A stretch of DNA of 64,000 nucleotides from Rhodospirillaceae bacterium MC!. Its GTDB lineage: Bacteria; Pseudomonadota; Alphaproteobacteria; MC1. Positions 36,505-45,009 of the stretch are shown here, piece by piece. The DNA lies in assembly GCA_002632265.1 (NCBI GenBank), contig NQOV01000006.1, positions 1 through 64,000 on the forward strand, read 5' to 3'. The notes below the pieces were generated by a model that saw only the letters and a program-made list of their open reading frames with translations, was not told the DNA's origin and searched no databases. Position 1 is the first letter of the stretch, and each line of letters starts with the position of its first letter. The position numbers and the translations under genes are program-made.

Positions 36505-37239
36505 ATGAATCGTTATGACTATCAAGCAGGAAAAAAAAGAATTGTACAGATCTTAACAGAATCTAACGAAATCGCTCAAGTGGAGAAGCTACCCAAAGAA
36601 ATCACAGATGAAGATACAAATGGTTATTTTAGCTTTGTCAGTGCTGTATTTGTCGATATTAGAAAATCATCGGCTATTTTTGAAAATACTAACTCGGCAA
36701 CAGTGGCAAAGATCTTGCGAAGTTTCACTTCCGAAGTGATCGAAATCCTAACAGGCGATGACAATGAAGACCTAGTGAGAGAAATCGGCATAAGAGACGG
36801 CTCAAGCATCTATGTGGTTTACACCACCCCATCCAAGCCGAACATTCAAAGTGTGATAGAACGTGCAATCTCCATTAATACTTATATGGATATGTTAAAT
36901 AAATTATTGTTAGAATATGAAATAACACATCAATTAAAAATTGGTATCGGCATGGCTACATCTCAAGAATTAATGGTTAAAGCAAGTAAAAAAGGCACAA
37001 AAGTTACCCATTCTCTATGGATAGGAAAAGCCTTAGAAGACGCATCAAGATACGCAAAAGTAGCAGGCAAAGACGGTATACACCCAATTACAATAGCAAA
37101 TATGACCCATGCCAACCTACCAATAACACACCAAGAAGCTTTTACATTCATTCACAGTAAAAACGAAGGATACCTTTATCATTGTAATTCCATACATAGT
37201 AATATGTACAAATGGATCAAAGAAGGCATGCCCGACTAA
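36505..37239 (+). CDS. Class III nucleotide cyclase of the Pycsar (PycC) type
   Basis: 244 residues, one cyclase domain. It begins YDYQAGKKRIVQILTES, then has AVFVDIRKSSAIF with the first metal-binding Asp, LRSFTSEVIEIL, LVREIGIRDGSSIYVVYTTP, and WIGKALEDASRYAKVAGKDG near the C-terminus. This layout is that of the short PycC cyclases which make cCMP or cUMP in Pycsar anti-phage systems. Relatives usually read GIRGDCVYA; here the Asp is one position earlier and a residue is added. No effector gene (membrane, TIR) is adjacent; bolA precedes and amtB converges. Confidence 0.72.
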   Translation: MNRYDYQAGKKRIVQILTESNEIAQVEKLPKEITDEDTNGYFSFVSAVFVDIRKSSAIFENTNSATVAKILRSFTSEVIEILTGDDNEDLVREIGIRDGSSIYVVYTTPSKPNIQSVIERAISINTYMDMLNKLLLEYEITHQLKIGIGMATSQELMVKASKKGTKVTHSLWIGKALEDASRYAKVAGKDGIHPITIANMTHANLPITHQEAFTFIHSKNEGYLYHCNSIHSNMYKWIKEGMPD

Positions 37240-37307
37240 ATTAAATAAGGGACTCTAATCCACATCTTACCTTAGGGCTTATGTTAGAGACTCCAATAAA
37301 CAAGAAG

Positions 37308-37345
37308 AAAAAAAGATACAATAAATTAATATTGTATCTTTTTTT
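37308..37345. terminator. Bidirectional terminator between cyclase and amtB
   Basis: A perfect 15-bp inverted repeat (37308-37322 with 37331-37345) with A7 and T7 ends, able to act for both converging genes. A further imperfect hairpin with GCCCGTAA/TTACGGGC lies at about 37363-37414, closer to the amtB stop. Confidence 0.85.
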
Positions 37346-37450
37346 ATAACTTAATATGGATGAAAGCCCGTAATATGTACTCTTCCCCACTTCTGCAAGC
37401 CCTTACGGGCAATGAGTGAGTACTTTTTAACAGCCTTAAACTTCACAGCC

Positions 37451-38701
37451 TTAAACTGATTTAGATCTCATTTTTTCATTACCATAGGCTTCTTCTTCGT
37501 GGAATGAGATATCTAAGCCGACTTTTTCGTCTCTTCTGTCAACTCTGATTCGCATAAATTGCTTGATCACGATAATAATAGCATAACTGCCTACCGCTAC
37601 AAAAAGAACTGTGCCTGTAACCGCTACAACATGATGAATGAATAGGGTTGTTTTACCATATAGTAGACCGTCTAAACCGTCGCTATTCACTTTAGTACTA
37701 GCAAAGATCCCAGTAGCGATCCCGCCCCAGATACCGCCTATACCATGTAAGCCGAAAGCGTCAAGACTATCATCATATTTTAATTTTTCTTTGATGTAGG
37801 ATGTTCCGAAGTAGCACACCACCGCACCAATACCACCAATTAATAACGATGAACTTAAAGTTACATAAGCACATCCTGGAGTAATGGCAACTAAGCCTGA
37901 TATTGCTCCGCTGATAGCTCCTAAGATTGAGAACTTTTTACCTTTTATGTATTCGCATGATATCCAAGCAATCGCCCCAATACAAGCTGATACATGAGTG
38001 TTAATTAGTACTAACATAGTAATTCTATTTAATGATAAATTACTCCCACAATTAAAGCCGAACCATCCTAAATACAACAGAACACCGCCTAAGATAGTTT
38101 GTGGAATGTGATGTGGTTTCGACTTACGGTAAAGTCTTCCACCCACCGCTAAAGCCAACACTAAACCCGCAACACCTGCAGAAATGTGAACAACGTTACC
38201 ACCTGCAAAATCTAACACTCTGTAACTTGTAGCGAATAAACCATCACTCGCCCAAAAGATATGAGCTAGCGGATCATAAATAAGAGTTGTCCATATGACA
38301 ATAAATATTATAAACGCTATTGTTTTCATTCTTTCAACGATCGAACCTGCTATGATAGATGTAGCTAAACAAGCAAATAACATTTGAAAGAACATAAATA
38401 AATTAAAAGGAATATCCGAACCATAATTCGAATCATTGGCATAAGTAACATTTTCCAATCCCACATACTGCATTAAGCCATTAAAAAACCCTGAAAAACT
38501 ATCAAAGCCATTAACCGCCCCAAAAGATATGGAAAATCCCACAAAAACCCATTGCAAACTAATAACAAACAAACATATATAACATTTAAATGTTGTATTT
38601 AAAGCATTATGACTTCTAACCATCCCCGCATAAAATAAAGCGATCCCTGGGAACATTAGTAAAACCATAAAAGAGAATAGTATCATTACGACTGTGTGCA
38701 T
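37451..38701 (-). CDS. amtB: Ammonium transporter
   Basis: 416 residues, eleven or so membrane helices. It moves ammonium across the inner membrane as a trimer. The twin-histidine pore residues lie in VVHISAGVAGLVLALAVG and DAFGLHGIGGIWGGIATGIF, and GMVRSHNALNTTFKCYICL is the family's N-terminal signature. A PII gene (glnK), often paired with amtB, is not next to it. A promoter at 38854-38882 predicts a leader of about 145 nt. Confidence 0.95.
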   Translation of the reverse strand: MHTVVMILFSFMVLLMFPGIALFYAGMVRSHNALNTTFKCYICLFVISLQWVFVGFSISFGAVNGFDSFSGFFNGLMQYVGLENVTYANDSNYGSDIPFNLFMFFQMLFACLATSIIAGSIVERMKTIAFIIFIVIWTTLIYDPLAHIFWASDGLFATSYRVLDFAGGNVVHISAGVAGLVLALAVGGRLYRKSKPHHIPQTILGGVLLYLGWFGFNCGSNLSLNRITMLVLINTHVSACIGAIAWISCEYIKGKKFSILGAISGAISGLVAITPGCAYVTLSSSLLIGGIGAVVCYFGTSYIKEKLKYDDSLDAFGLHGIGGIWGGIATGIFASTKVNSDGLDGLLYGKTTLFIHHVVAVTGTVLFVAVGSYAIIIVIKQFMRIRVDRRDEKVGLDISFHEEEAYGNEKMRSKSV

Positions 38702-38853
38702 ATTGTTTCCTTTCCATGCTCTGTCATTAAAAAGTTCATATCATTAGGAAGTATTATCTAATAATATTTTTACTATACTGGTAAAATATCACTTTTAAAA
38801 GTAAATATTTTTTATATTACTCATGAATTCAATCAATCTTAAATTCATAATAC

Positions 38854-38882
38854 ATCATAACACCTAAAAACCCCCATGTCAA
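38854..38882 (-). promoter_or_regulatory. Promoter of amtB
   Basis: TTGACA (38877-38882) and TATGAT (38854-38859) on the minus strand with exactly 17 bp between them. Confidence 0.65.
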
Positions 38883-39452
38883 GATATTTTAAGATAAAAC
38901 AGTATTTTTTTTCTTATTTCCTAAAAATATTAAATAATTATGATATATTTTCCCACCACCACCCCATAAACACCAAAAAACTCCCACCCCAGCATTCCCC
39001 CACCCCAAAAACTCCCACTTCCCCCAATCCACCAACCAACAAAATTAATTTAAACCATCCCCGCCACCCCTTTCTCCCACCTAATACGCCCCACCATCAT
39101 CCCACCAAAATAAAATACCCCACGACCTTAATAAGACAATACCCACACACACCCGAATCCCACCTCTCCCATAAACATCCCACAATTTATATATTATCTA
39201 TTATTTATCATTAATGGCCTAATATAAAACTTACTTAATATATTAGTATATCATATATAATCTAACTATTTTTATAGAAACTCGTATTGTTACTCCATAC
39301 TATAATAAAACATCGCAAATAAAAAGGGTTATTTTATATTGTATTTATTATTATATTTTCTGGCCTAATATAAGTATATAATAAACACTTCCGTATCTAC
39401 TTTAATATTATTTTTCTAGTTTATCATTGATTTTCTTTCTACTATTAATTTA
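38883..39452. other. Gene-free, strand-biased intergenic region
   Basis: No supported gene. From 38941 to 39180 the plus strand has only seven G in 240 bases and is very rich in A and C. An open frame across it gives a Pro/His/Thr-rich peptide with no family features, as expected of such base bias. The segment 39215-39452 is AT-rich and holds two TGGCCTAATATAA elements (39212 and 39361), halves of the GTGCTGGCCTA hairpins. Confidence 0.7.
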
Positions 39453-40049
39453 TTACTTGTCATATTGTATAATTTCTCCATTATGGTTAATTAAGTGTTT
39501 ATTTTCGGCCATGTCAAAAAGAGGCTTATCACTATAACTATCCGAATAGAAATTATTTACTTTACAGTTTGGCAAAATAGATTTTAACCTTATAACTTTT
39601 TCATTACCTTTACAATTCTCTCCCATAATTTGAAAATTATCTAAAGAATAATTTGTTGCAATTAATATATCTATATTTAATATTTGACACGGTATTTCTA
39701 GTAAAAATTCAGGAGAAGCCGAAATACATACTTTTTTCAACTTAGACACTTGTAAAGTTTCTATGATCTCTTGATTCATAAAGAGTAATTCGTGTTTCCA
39801 GAAATCATCCAATAAGTTTAATAACTCATGTTTTGTTATTCCTTTTACGAATAAGAAAAACATTTCTTTAAATTTTTTTGTTGAAGTTATATGAAGCTTT
39901 GCAAGAATTAAATATAAGATTTGTATTGGAAAATACTTGATAATAAATAGTTTTTTCTTTAAACAATACTTCCAAAATTCAAAACTAGCATCCTTTGAAT
40001 ATATTGTTTTATCAAAATCCCACACATCTATATTTACTTCATTTAACAT
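39453..40049 (-). CDS. HAD-superfamily phosphatase
   Basis: About 198 residues of the HAD-IB (SerB-like) group: catalytic VWDFDKTIYSKD, CISASPEFL as motif II, and DSYSDKPLF as the metal-binding end. ATG 40049 has GGAG 6 nt upstream. It overlaps the UbiA-type gene by 11 bp. In several bacteria a HAD phosphatase is fused or paired to this prenyltransferase, where it would remove the 5-phosphate from the polyprenyl-phosphoryl ribose product; that role is inferred from context. Confidence 0.82.
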   Translation of the reverse strand: MLNEVNIDVWDFDKTIYSKDASFEFWKYCLKKKLFIIKYFPIQILYLILAKLHITSTKKFKEMFFLFVKGITKHELLNLLDDFWKHELLFMNQEIIETLQVSKLKKVCISASPEFLLEIPCQILNIDILIATNYSLDNFQIMGENCKGNEKVIRLKSILPNCKVNNFYSDSYSDKPLFDMAENKHLINHNGEIIQYDK

Positions 40050-40893
40050 ATAGCACTCCAATTATCATTACACCGTATAGTAAAGAAACCACTTGAATTC
40101 CCCTATCTTTAAACAATATCTCAGTTGGATCTCCTTCTATATCTTTGTTATGAAGAATTAAATGGTATCTTAGAACACCATAAAATACTAATGGTAAGGT
40201 CAACCAAATGAATTTAAAAGAACTCTGATCGACATAAAGAGAATAAAAAACCAAGAATATTCCTGTAAATATATTCAAATAATTATCTAAAGATTTTACA
40301 TTATAGGCATGTAATACTTTTCTTGTACCCATTGTATTTACACTTAAAAGCTCATTTCTTCTTTTGCCAAATCCTAAGAACATTGCTAAAGAGCAAATTG
40401 TAAGAATAAGCCAATGAGAAATCTCTACATTAATTGCAGATCCTCCAACCAGCACTCTTAATAAAAAACCACATGCGATAATAATCACATCTATTATAGG
40501 ATATTGTTTTAACTTAAAAGAATAAAGCAAGTTAATAAAAAAATACATGCCAACATACACAACAGTTAGTTTGTTACTATAGTATATATCTACAATTAAA
40601 AGCACTAATAACAATAAAATTAGCTTAATTGCTTCGGTTATAGAAATATCCTTATTAGGTATCGGTCTACTTTTTTTACGCGGATGATTTTGATCTTTTT
40701 TTCTATCACAAATATCATTGATAATATAAACAAGAGAGCTACATAATGAAAATATAATAAAAGCATTTATAGATTGTAAAACACTCGTCAGGTCAAATAA
40801 TTTTAATGAAAAAAATAAAGGAACAAAAACAAAAATATTTTTTATCCAATGTTTTACACGCATTAATCGCAAACAAAATATTATTTTTTTCAT
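40039..40893 (-). CDS. UbiA-type polyprenyl-phosphate phosphoribosyltransferase
   Basis: 284 residues, eight or nine membrane helices. The aspartate-rich motif YIINDICDRKKDQNHPRKK (residues about 56-74) and the second motif YSFKLKQYPIIDVIII match the decaprenyl-phosphate phosphoribosyltransferase branch of the UbiA family. That enzyme joins phosphoribose from PRPP to a lipid carrier and is the first step to arabinofuranose or ribofuranose donors. It is the first gene of an overlapping pair with the HAD phosphatase. Confidence 0.85.
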   Translation of the reverse strand: MKKIIFCLRLMRVKHWIKNIFVFVPLFFSLKLFDLTSVLQSINAFIIFSLCSSLVYIINDICDRKKDQNHPRKKSRPIPNKDISITEAIKLILLLLVLLIVDIYYSNKLTVVYVGMYFFINLLYSFKLKQYPIIDVIIIACGFLLRVLVGGSAINVEISHWLILTICSLAMFLGFGKRRNELLSVNTMGTRKVLHAYNVKSLDNYLNIFTGIFLVFYSLYVDQSSFKFIWLTLPLVFYGVLRYHLILHNKDIEGDPTEILFKDRGIQVVSLLYGVMIIGVLYVK

Positions 40894-40936
40894 ACATTTA
40901 CCCTTTTAATATAGGAATCGTTTCAATATATGTCTT

Positions 40937-40966
40937 AGAGTAGTATATTTAACTATCACATGTCAA
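40937..40966 (-). promoter_or_regulatory. Weak promoter candidate of the UbiA-type gene
   Basis: TTGACA (40961-40966) and TACTCT (40937-40942) with an 18-bp spacer on the minus strand. The -35 is perfect, the -10 poor. Confidence 0.35.
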
Positions 40967-41081
40967 GTACTTTTTTTTGCATTTTCAATTGAACTGTGTT
41001 ATAAATATGTCATAAGGATTGATTCGTTTTTCTATTCTTGTTATAATTTTTTATTAATCTATTTTCCAATGCGAGCTAAAA

Positions 41082-42713
41082 ATGAACATAGCTAACCAAT
41101 TATATAAGCAAAATAAAACTGTATATATGTGGATATTTTTTATAAATATTTTATCATTTGGTTTTATGCTCACTCATACATACTATACTCATGATAGTAT
41201 GTGGTCAGAATCATATATTCCATCTACACAATTCTTAGGTGTTCAAGGTCGTGTTACAGGAATGCTGTTAAATAATATCCTATCTGATGGGGTACAATTA
41301 CCGTATTTAATGTTATTTCTTTCATTAATAGTCAATTGTATATCAGCTATATTATTATCAGATGTGCTTGATGTTAGTAAAGATATTAATAAGTTTATTA
41401 TTGGTTCAATTTATACTCTATTCCCATACTGGTCAGAAGTGTACGTCTATTATTTTTATGATTTTTCATATATAATAACATTTTTCTTACCATTAGTCGC
41501 TATTGCAATTTTAAAAAGACGTGTATCTTTTATTAGTATAATTCTATCAATATTTTTATACACATTTGCTACACTTGCTTATCAAGAAGTGTTGATGGTT
41601 GTCCCTACATTGCTTTTATCTATATTTATTTTACAATTACTAGATAATCAATATCAATATAAAAAAATCTTTATAAATTTAATTCAACATAGTGTAATTT
41701 TCTTATTAAGCATTCTTTTATATGTACTTGTTATAGACACAATGGAATATATAATTTATGGTAAAATAGTACCTATGACTTATGGAGGAGGGAGTAAATT
41801 TATTGTATTTGATAATATACAACATTTTATTCACAAAGCTTTATATTTTTATAGAAGTTTTACATTTTATAGCTCGCCAATAACCAAAGGATTGTTTATA
41901 CTATTATTTTTTATAACAGTAACTCTCATATTTATAAGAAAAATCAACATAATAAGTAAAATACTGTTGTTATCTGCATTTGTATTTTTATTATTCACAC
42001 CAGATATCATGGAATTAGTACACAGTAATGCACGTTATTATCATTTTACAATGTTTAGTTACTCAATTGTGTATATCACTATTTTTTTAGCGTTGCTGAA
42101 ATTAACGAAGTCTAAAACCGCTAATTTAATAATTACAATATGTATGGTAATTCCTGTATATACCTATGTCAAAAATAATATTTTTCTTCAATATAATGCA
42201 AATATAAATTATCTAAATGGGTATAACAAATATAACAAAATAATTGATAAAGCTCTAGAAGTAGTACACAATAATAATAAAACATATAATTTATATGTAG
42301 TGGTTGACACGCTAGAAAAAGATACATGCTTGAGATCAAAAAAATTGCAATTTCAAGATATTATTAATGCCCTAAGCTTAAAAAACTACAAACATAAATT
42401 TTGTGTTGATTTTAATATAGACATTGAAAAACATCGCTTAATTCTTGTTGAATATCTATCAACAAGCTATTTAAATAGTATAATTCAAAATAGAAAAATA
42501 CGATCATTAAAATTAGTATACCCTCCTTATAAATATAATGGTTTAATTAAAAAATTTGCATATTTACGAAACACTCCACTTTATAAACAATTGATGAAGA
42601 ATCCTGACTATCTAAAATTTATGAAATACGATCACTACTCTGAATATTCTTATAAATATATAATTATTGGAAATGACTTAATCTTCAAAACTCAAGAAAT
42701 GAATAATAACTAG
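41082..42713 (+). CDS. Polytopic membrane protein, GtrII-like glycosyltransferase
   Basis: 543 residues with about ten membrane helices in the first 360 and a soluble C-terminal part. The motif GRVTGMLLNNILSDG and the regular helix pattern resemble the GtrII group, which adds glucose to O-antigen from a lipid-linked donor. The gene runs opposite to the rest of the glycan cluster and is extremely AT-rich, a common sign of transferred surface-glycan genes. The family call is moderately secure; sugar and acceptor are unknown. Confidence 0.65.
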   Translation: MNIANQLYKQNKTVYMWIFFINILSFGFMLTHTYYTHDSMWSESYIPSTQFLGVQGRVTGMLLNNILSDGVQLPYLMLFLSLIVNCISAILLSDVLDVSKDINKFIIGSIYTLFPYWSEVYVYYFYDFSYIITFFLPLVAIAILKRRVSFISIILSIFLYTFATLAYQEVLMVVPTLLLSIFILQLLDNQYQYKKIFINLIQHSVIFLLSILLYVLVIDTMEYIIYGKIVPMTYGGGSKFIVFDNIQHFIHKALYFYRSFTFYSSPITKGLFILLFFITVTLIFIRKINIISKILLLSAFVFLLFTPDIMELVHSNARYYHFTMFSYSIVYITIFLALLKLTKSKTANLIITICMVIPVYTYVKNNIFLQYNANINYLNGYNKYNKIIDKALEVVHNNNKTYNLYVVVDTLEKDTCLRSKKLQFQDIINALSLKNYKHKFCVDFNIDIEKHRLILVEYLSTSYLNSIIQNRKIRSLKLVYPPYKYNGLIKKFAYLRNTPLYKQLMKNPDYLKFMKYDHYSEYSYKYIIIGNDLIFKTQEMNNN

Positions 42714-43013
42714 CACTATCCAGAAACCAACAATTTTCCTTTATGGACACATTGATCAAAGTATTTTCATTTCGATGATATTCCATAGATAACCCATAAG
42801 TGAATTCTAAATAGTTATGTTTAGTATTGTATAATTTTAAATATATACGATCAAACATGCTTTGTCTCATACTGTTGTATATAGCACATCTGGCAAGGCA
42901 TGCGTTGGCGGGGCAAATATAAGTGATTTTAGTTCTTATTGACTTTTTACAATCAAAATGCAGTCAAAAGCATGAGATATATATTATGATTTTTAAATAG
43001 ATTACTCCAATGA
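42714..43013. other. Gene-free convergent intergenic region
   Basis: About 300 bp between converging genes. It holds a short open frame on the minus strand (42685-42870) overlapping the GtrII-like gene, without a recognisable product, and a short GC-richer patch near 42890-42920. No clear terminator is seen. Confidence 0.5.
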
Positions 43014-44987
43014 TTACTTAAAGTTTTTTAAGTATTTAAGTGTGCGATACATTCTTCTTAACAAATGATAAGGCAGTTTAAGAATTTTAGCAATTATTGG
43101 ATGTTTTGTTAATAAATATCGTTTTACAGTAAATAACAGATTAAATCGATTACGAACACCTGCAGATTTAACAATACATTGTTGAAGGAAACATTCATAA
43201 AAAGGTGTTGTTTTAGCAACTTCCCACCAAATATTTAGTTCTTTGACATTAAGATCTACGGCAATCCATGGTTTTACAGATCCTGTATAATGAATAATTT
43301 TATGCTCATCAATAAAATTCTCTTTATACATTTTATATGGTACAGCACCATCAAAGATATCCTTAATGTCTGGAATAAGGGCTATAGTGGTAGGTTCTGT
43401 AGCATTCCAATATTGTGGTAAATAATTAATTTTTTTATTAAAAACAATATTGTAAGTATCTTGATCTAGAAGTGTAAAATATCTTTTTTGTATAATATCA
43501 AGAGAATTTTTTATAATACCATCTTCTTTTAACTTAGTATAATCCATTAGTAAAACACCTGTGTTAATATACTCTTTATAATTTATTTCTAAATATTCCT
43601 CTACATAATTAGTAATATTATAAGTAATAAAGCGTTTCTTTTTAGTGTCATAAACATCAAGATCCCATGGAGATTTTTCAATAGAAATACCCAGATCTCT
43701 AACTGCACCAACATATTTATCTTGTAAATCATAGTTATATAGCTCTTGTATATCCGTATTTACAATAAGATCAGAATCCAAGTATACTACTCTTTCCAAT
43801 TTTGGTAAGATAATTGGTATAAATAATCTAATATATGAACTAATGGTATGGTTTGAAGATGGGGGAACTTTGAACTTAATATTTTTATCTAATAAAAATT
43901 TAGTTACGTTTATAATTACTATTTTAACATTAGAGTATTGTTTTTCTAAATCTTCTAAGTATTTATATTGAGTACTCTTTCCTTGTGGGAAGTCTATAAA
44001 ACAAAAAATATTTATATTATAATTTGTTTTTCTATTCATAAGCAAAGATTTTATTGCTACATAAGAATACCCTATATAATTAGTTGAAAATGCCAAGCAA
44101 ATGTTAACATCTTCTTTATTAAAATCAAGCGTAGTCAACGTATAATTAAGAGTAAAGGATTCAAGAATACTACTTTGTTGTAATTCTTTTGTTTTAAACG
44201 CTTCCTTATTTTTATATATAAAAACTCCTAATAATAAATCCCCAATAAAAGCTATATATTGAATATTATTAATAGCTATATCTGTATTATCAACTTGCTT
44301 TTCTAGAGATGTCAGTATACTAAATAAAAATTCAGAATATTTCATAAATACTGATTTTTTCATAATAAACATACGTTTACTATAAAACAAGTTATCTTCT
44401 AAATATTCATCGAAAGCCGTAGCATAATCTGGATATAAATCTTGTATTATTTGACGTAACATTTTCTCTTTTACAATTTCAGAGTAAAGTTCTAGACTAT
44501 CTTTATTTGTCTCATCTTTAGAATTTTTAGAATTAGAAGATAGATTTTCAGCGAATGGCAATAACACATCGCATCCATTTAAAGATTGTTTAATATTATC
44601 CTCATCAATTGCAATGGAGTTCAAATAGGAATCTGTTATGTAATTTTGAATGAATATTTTTGTCTCATCCATTTTATCATTATGGTAATCAGAAAAAGCT
44701 TCATGTGTTGTTTGAGTTTTCCCAAAATTAAAGTGTCTTCTATGATCCATAAATCCTATATAATCATAATCGCTATCATTTTTCCATGCCCAGTATTGAG
44801 CGGTCAGCTCACCATACATGTAATTTTTCTCTGATATATTATCACCTGTATCATCGCCGATCATGGGCAATTTAACATCTGCAGTAGCTCTACCACATTG
44901 TATTGGTGTTATAATATCATTTTCAATAATATCCCATGGTTGAAGATATGATGTGAAAATTTTTACTTTTAATTCTGAAGTATTCAT
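43014..44987 (-). CDS. Two-domain glycosyltransferase, DUF4422 plus GT8 (copy A)
   Basis: 657 residues. The N-terminal domain is DUF4422 (VKIFTSYLQPWD, ELTAQYWAWKNDSDYDYIGF, then DHRRHFNF, where relatives have HYRR). From about residue 285 a GT8 domain follows, with the metal-binding DxD in VVYLDSDLIVNTDI and the late block DQDTYNIVFNKKINYLP, as in LPS galactosyl- or glucosyltransferases. It lies 22 bp after copy B. The first 85 residues and the last 35 are nearly the same as copy B, while the middle is very different. Confidence 0.85.
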   Translation of the reverse strand: MNTSELKVKIFTSYLQPWDIIENDIITPIQCGRATADVKLPMIGDDTGDNISEKNYMYGELTAQYWAWKNDSDYDYIGFMDHRRHFNFGKTQTTHEAFSDYHNDKMDETKIFIQNYITDSYLNSIAIDEDNIKQSLNGCDVLLPFAENLSSNSKNSKDETNKDSLELYSEIVKEKMLRQIIQDLYPDYATAFDEYLEDNLFYSKRMFIMKKSVFMKYSEFLFSILTSLEKQVDNTDIAINNIQYIAFIGDLLLGVFIYKNKEAFKTKELQQSSILESFTLNYTLTTLDFNKEDVNICLAFSTNYIGYSYVAIKSLLMNRKTNYNINIFCFIDFPQGKSTQYKYLEDLEKQYSNVKIVIINVTKFLLDKNIKFKVPPSSNHTISSYIRLFIPIILPKLERVVYLDSDLIVNTDIQELYNYDLQDKYVGAVRDLGISIEKSPWDLDVYDTKKKRFITYNITNYVEEYLEINYKEYINTGVLLMDYTKLKEDGIIKNSLDIIQKRYFTLLDQDTYNIVFNKKINYLPQYWNATEPTTIALIPDIKDIFDGAVPYKMYKENFIDEHKIIHYTGSVKPWIAVDLNVKELNIWWEVAKTTPFYECFLQQCIVKSAGVRNRFNLLFTVKRYLLTKHPIIAKILKLPYHLLRRMYRTLKYLKNFK

Positions 44988-45009
44988 AATAGTTTACTCT
45001 CCTGGAAAA

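Noticed and set aside
38876-39214. 112-residue Pro/His-rich open frame
   Set aside because: Its composition is explained by the near absence of G on this strand; it has no ribosome-binding site or domain, and it begins inside the amtB promoter region.
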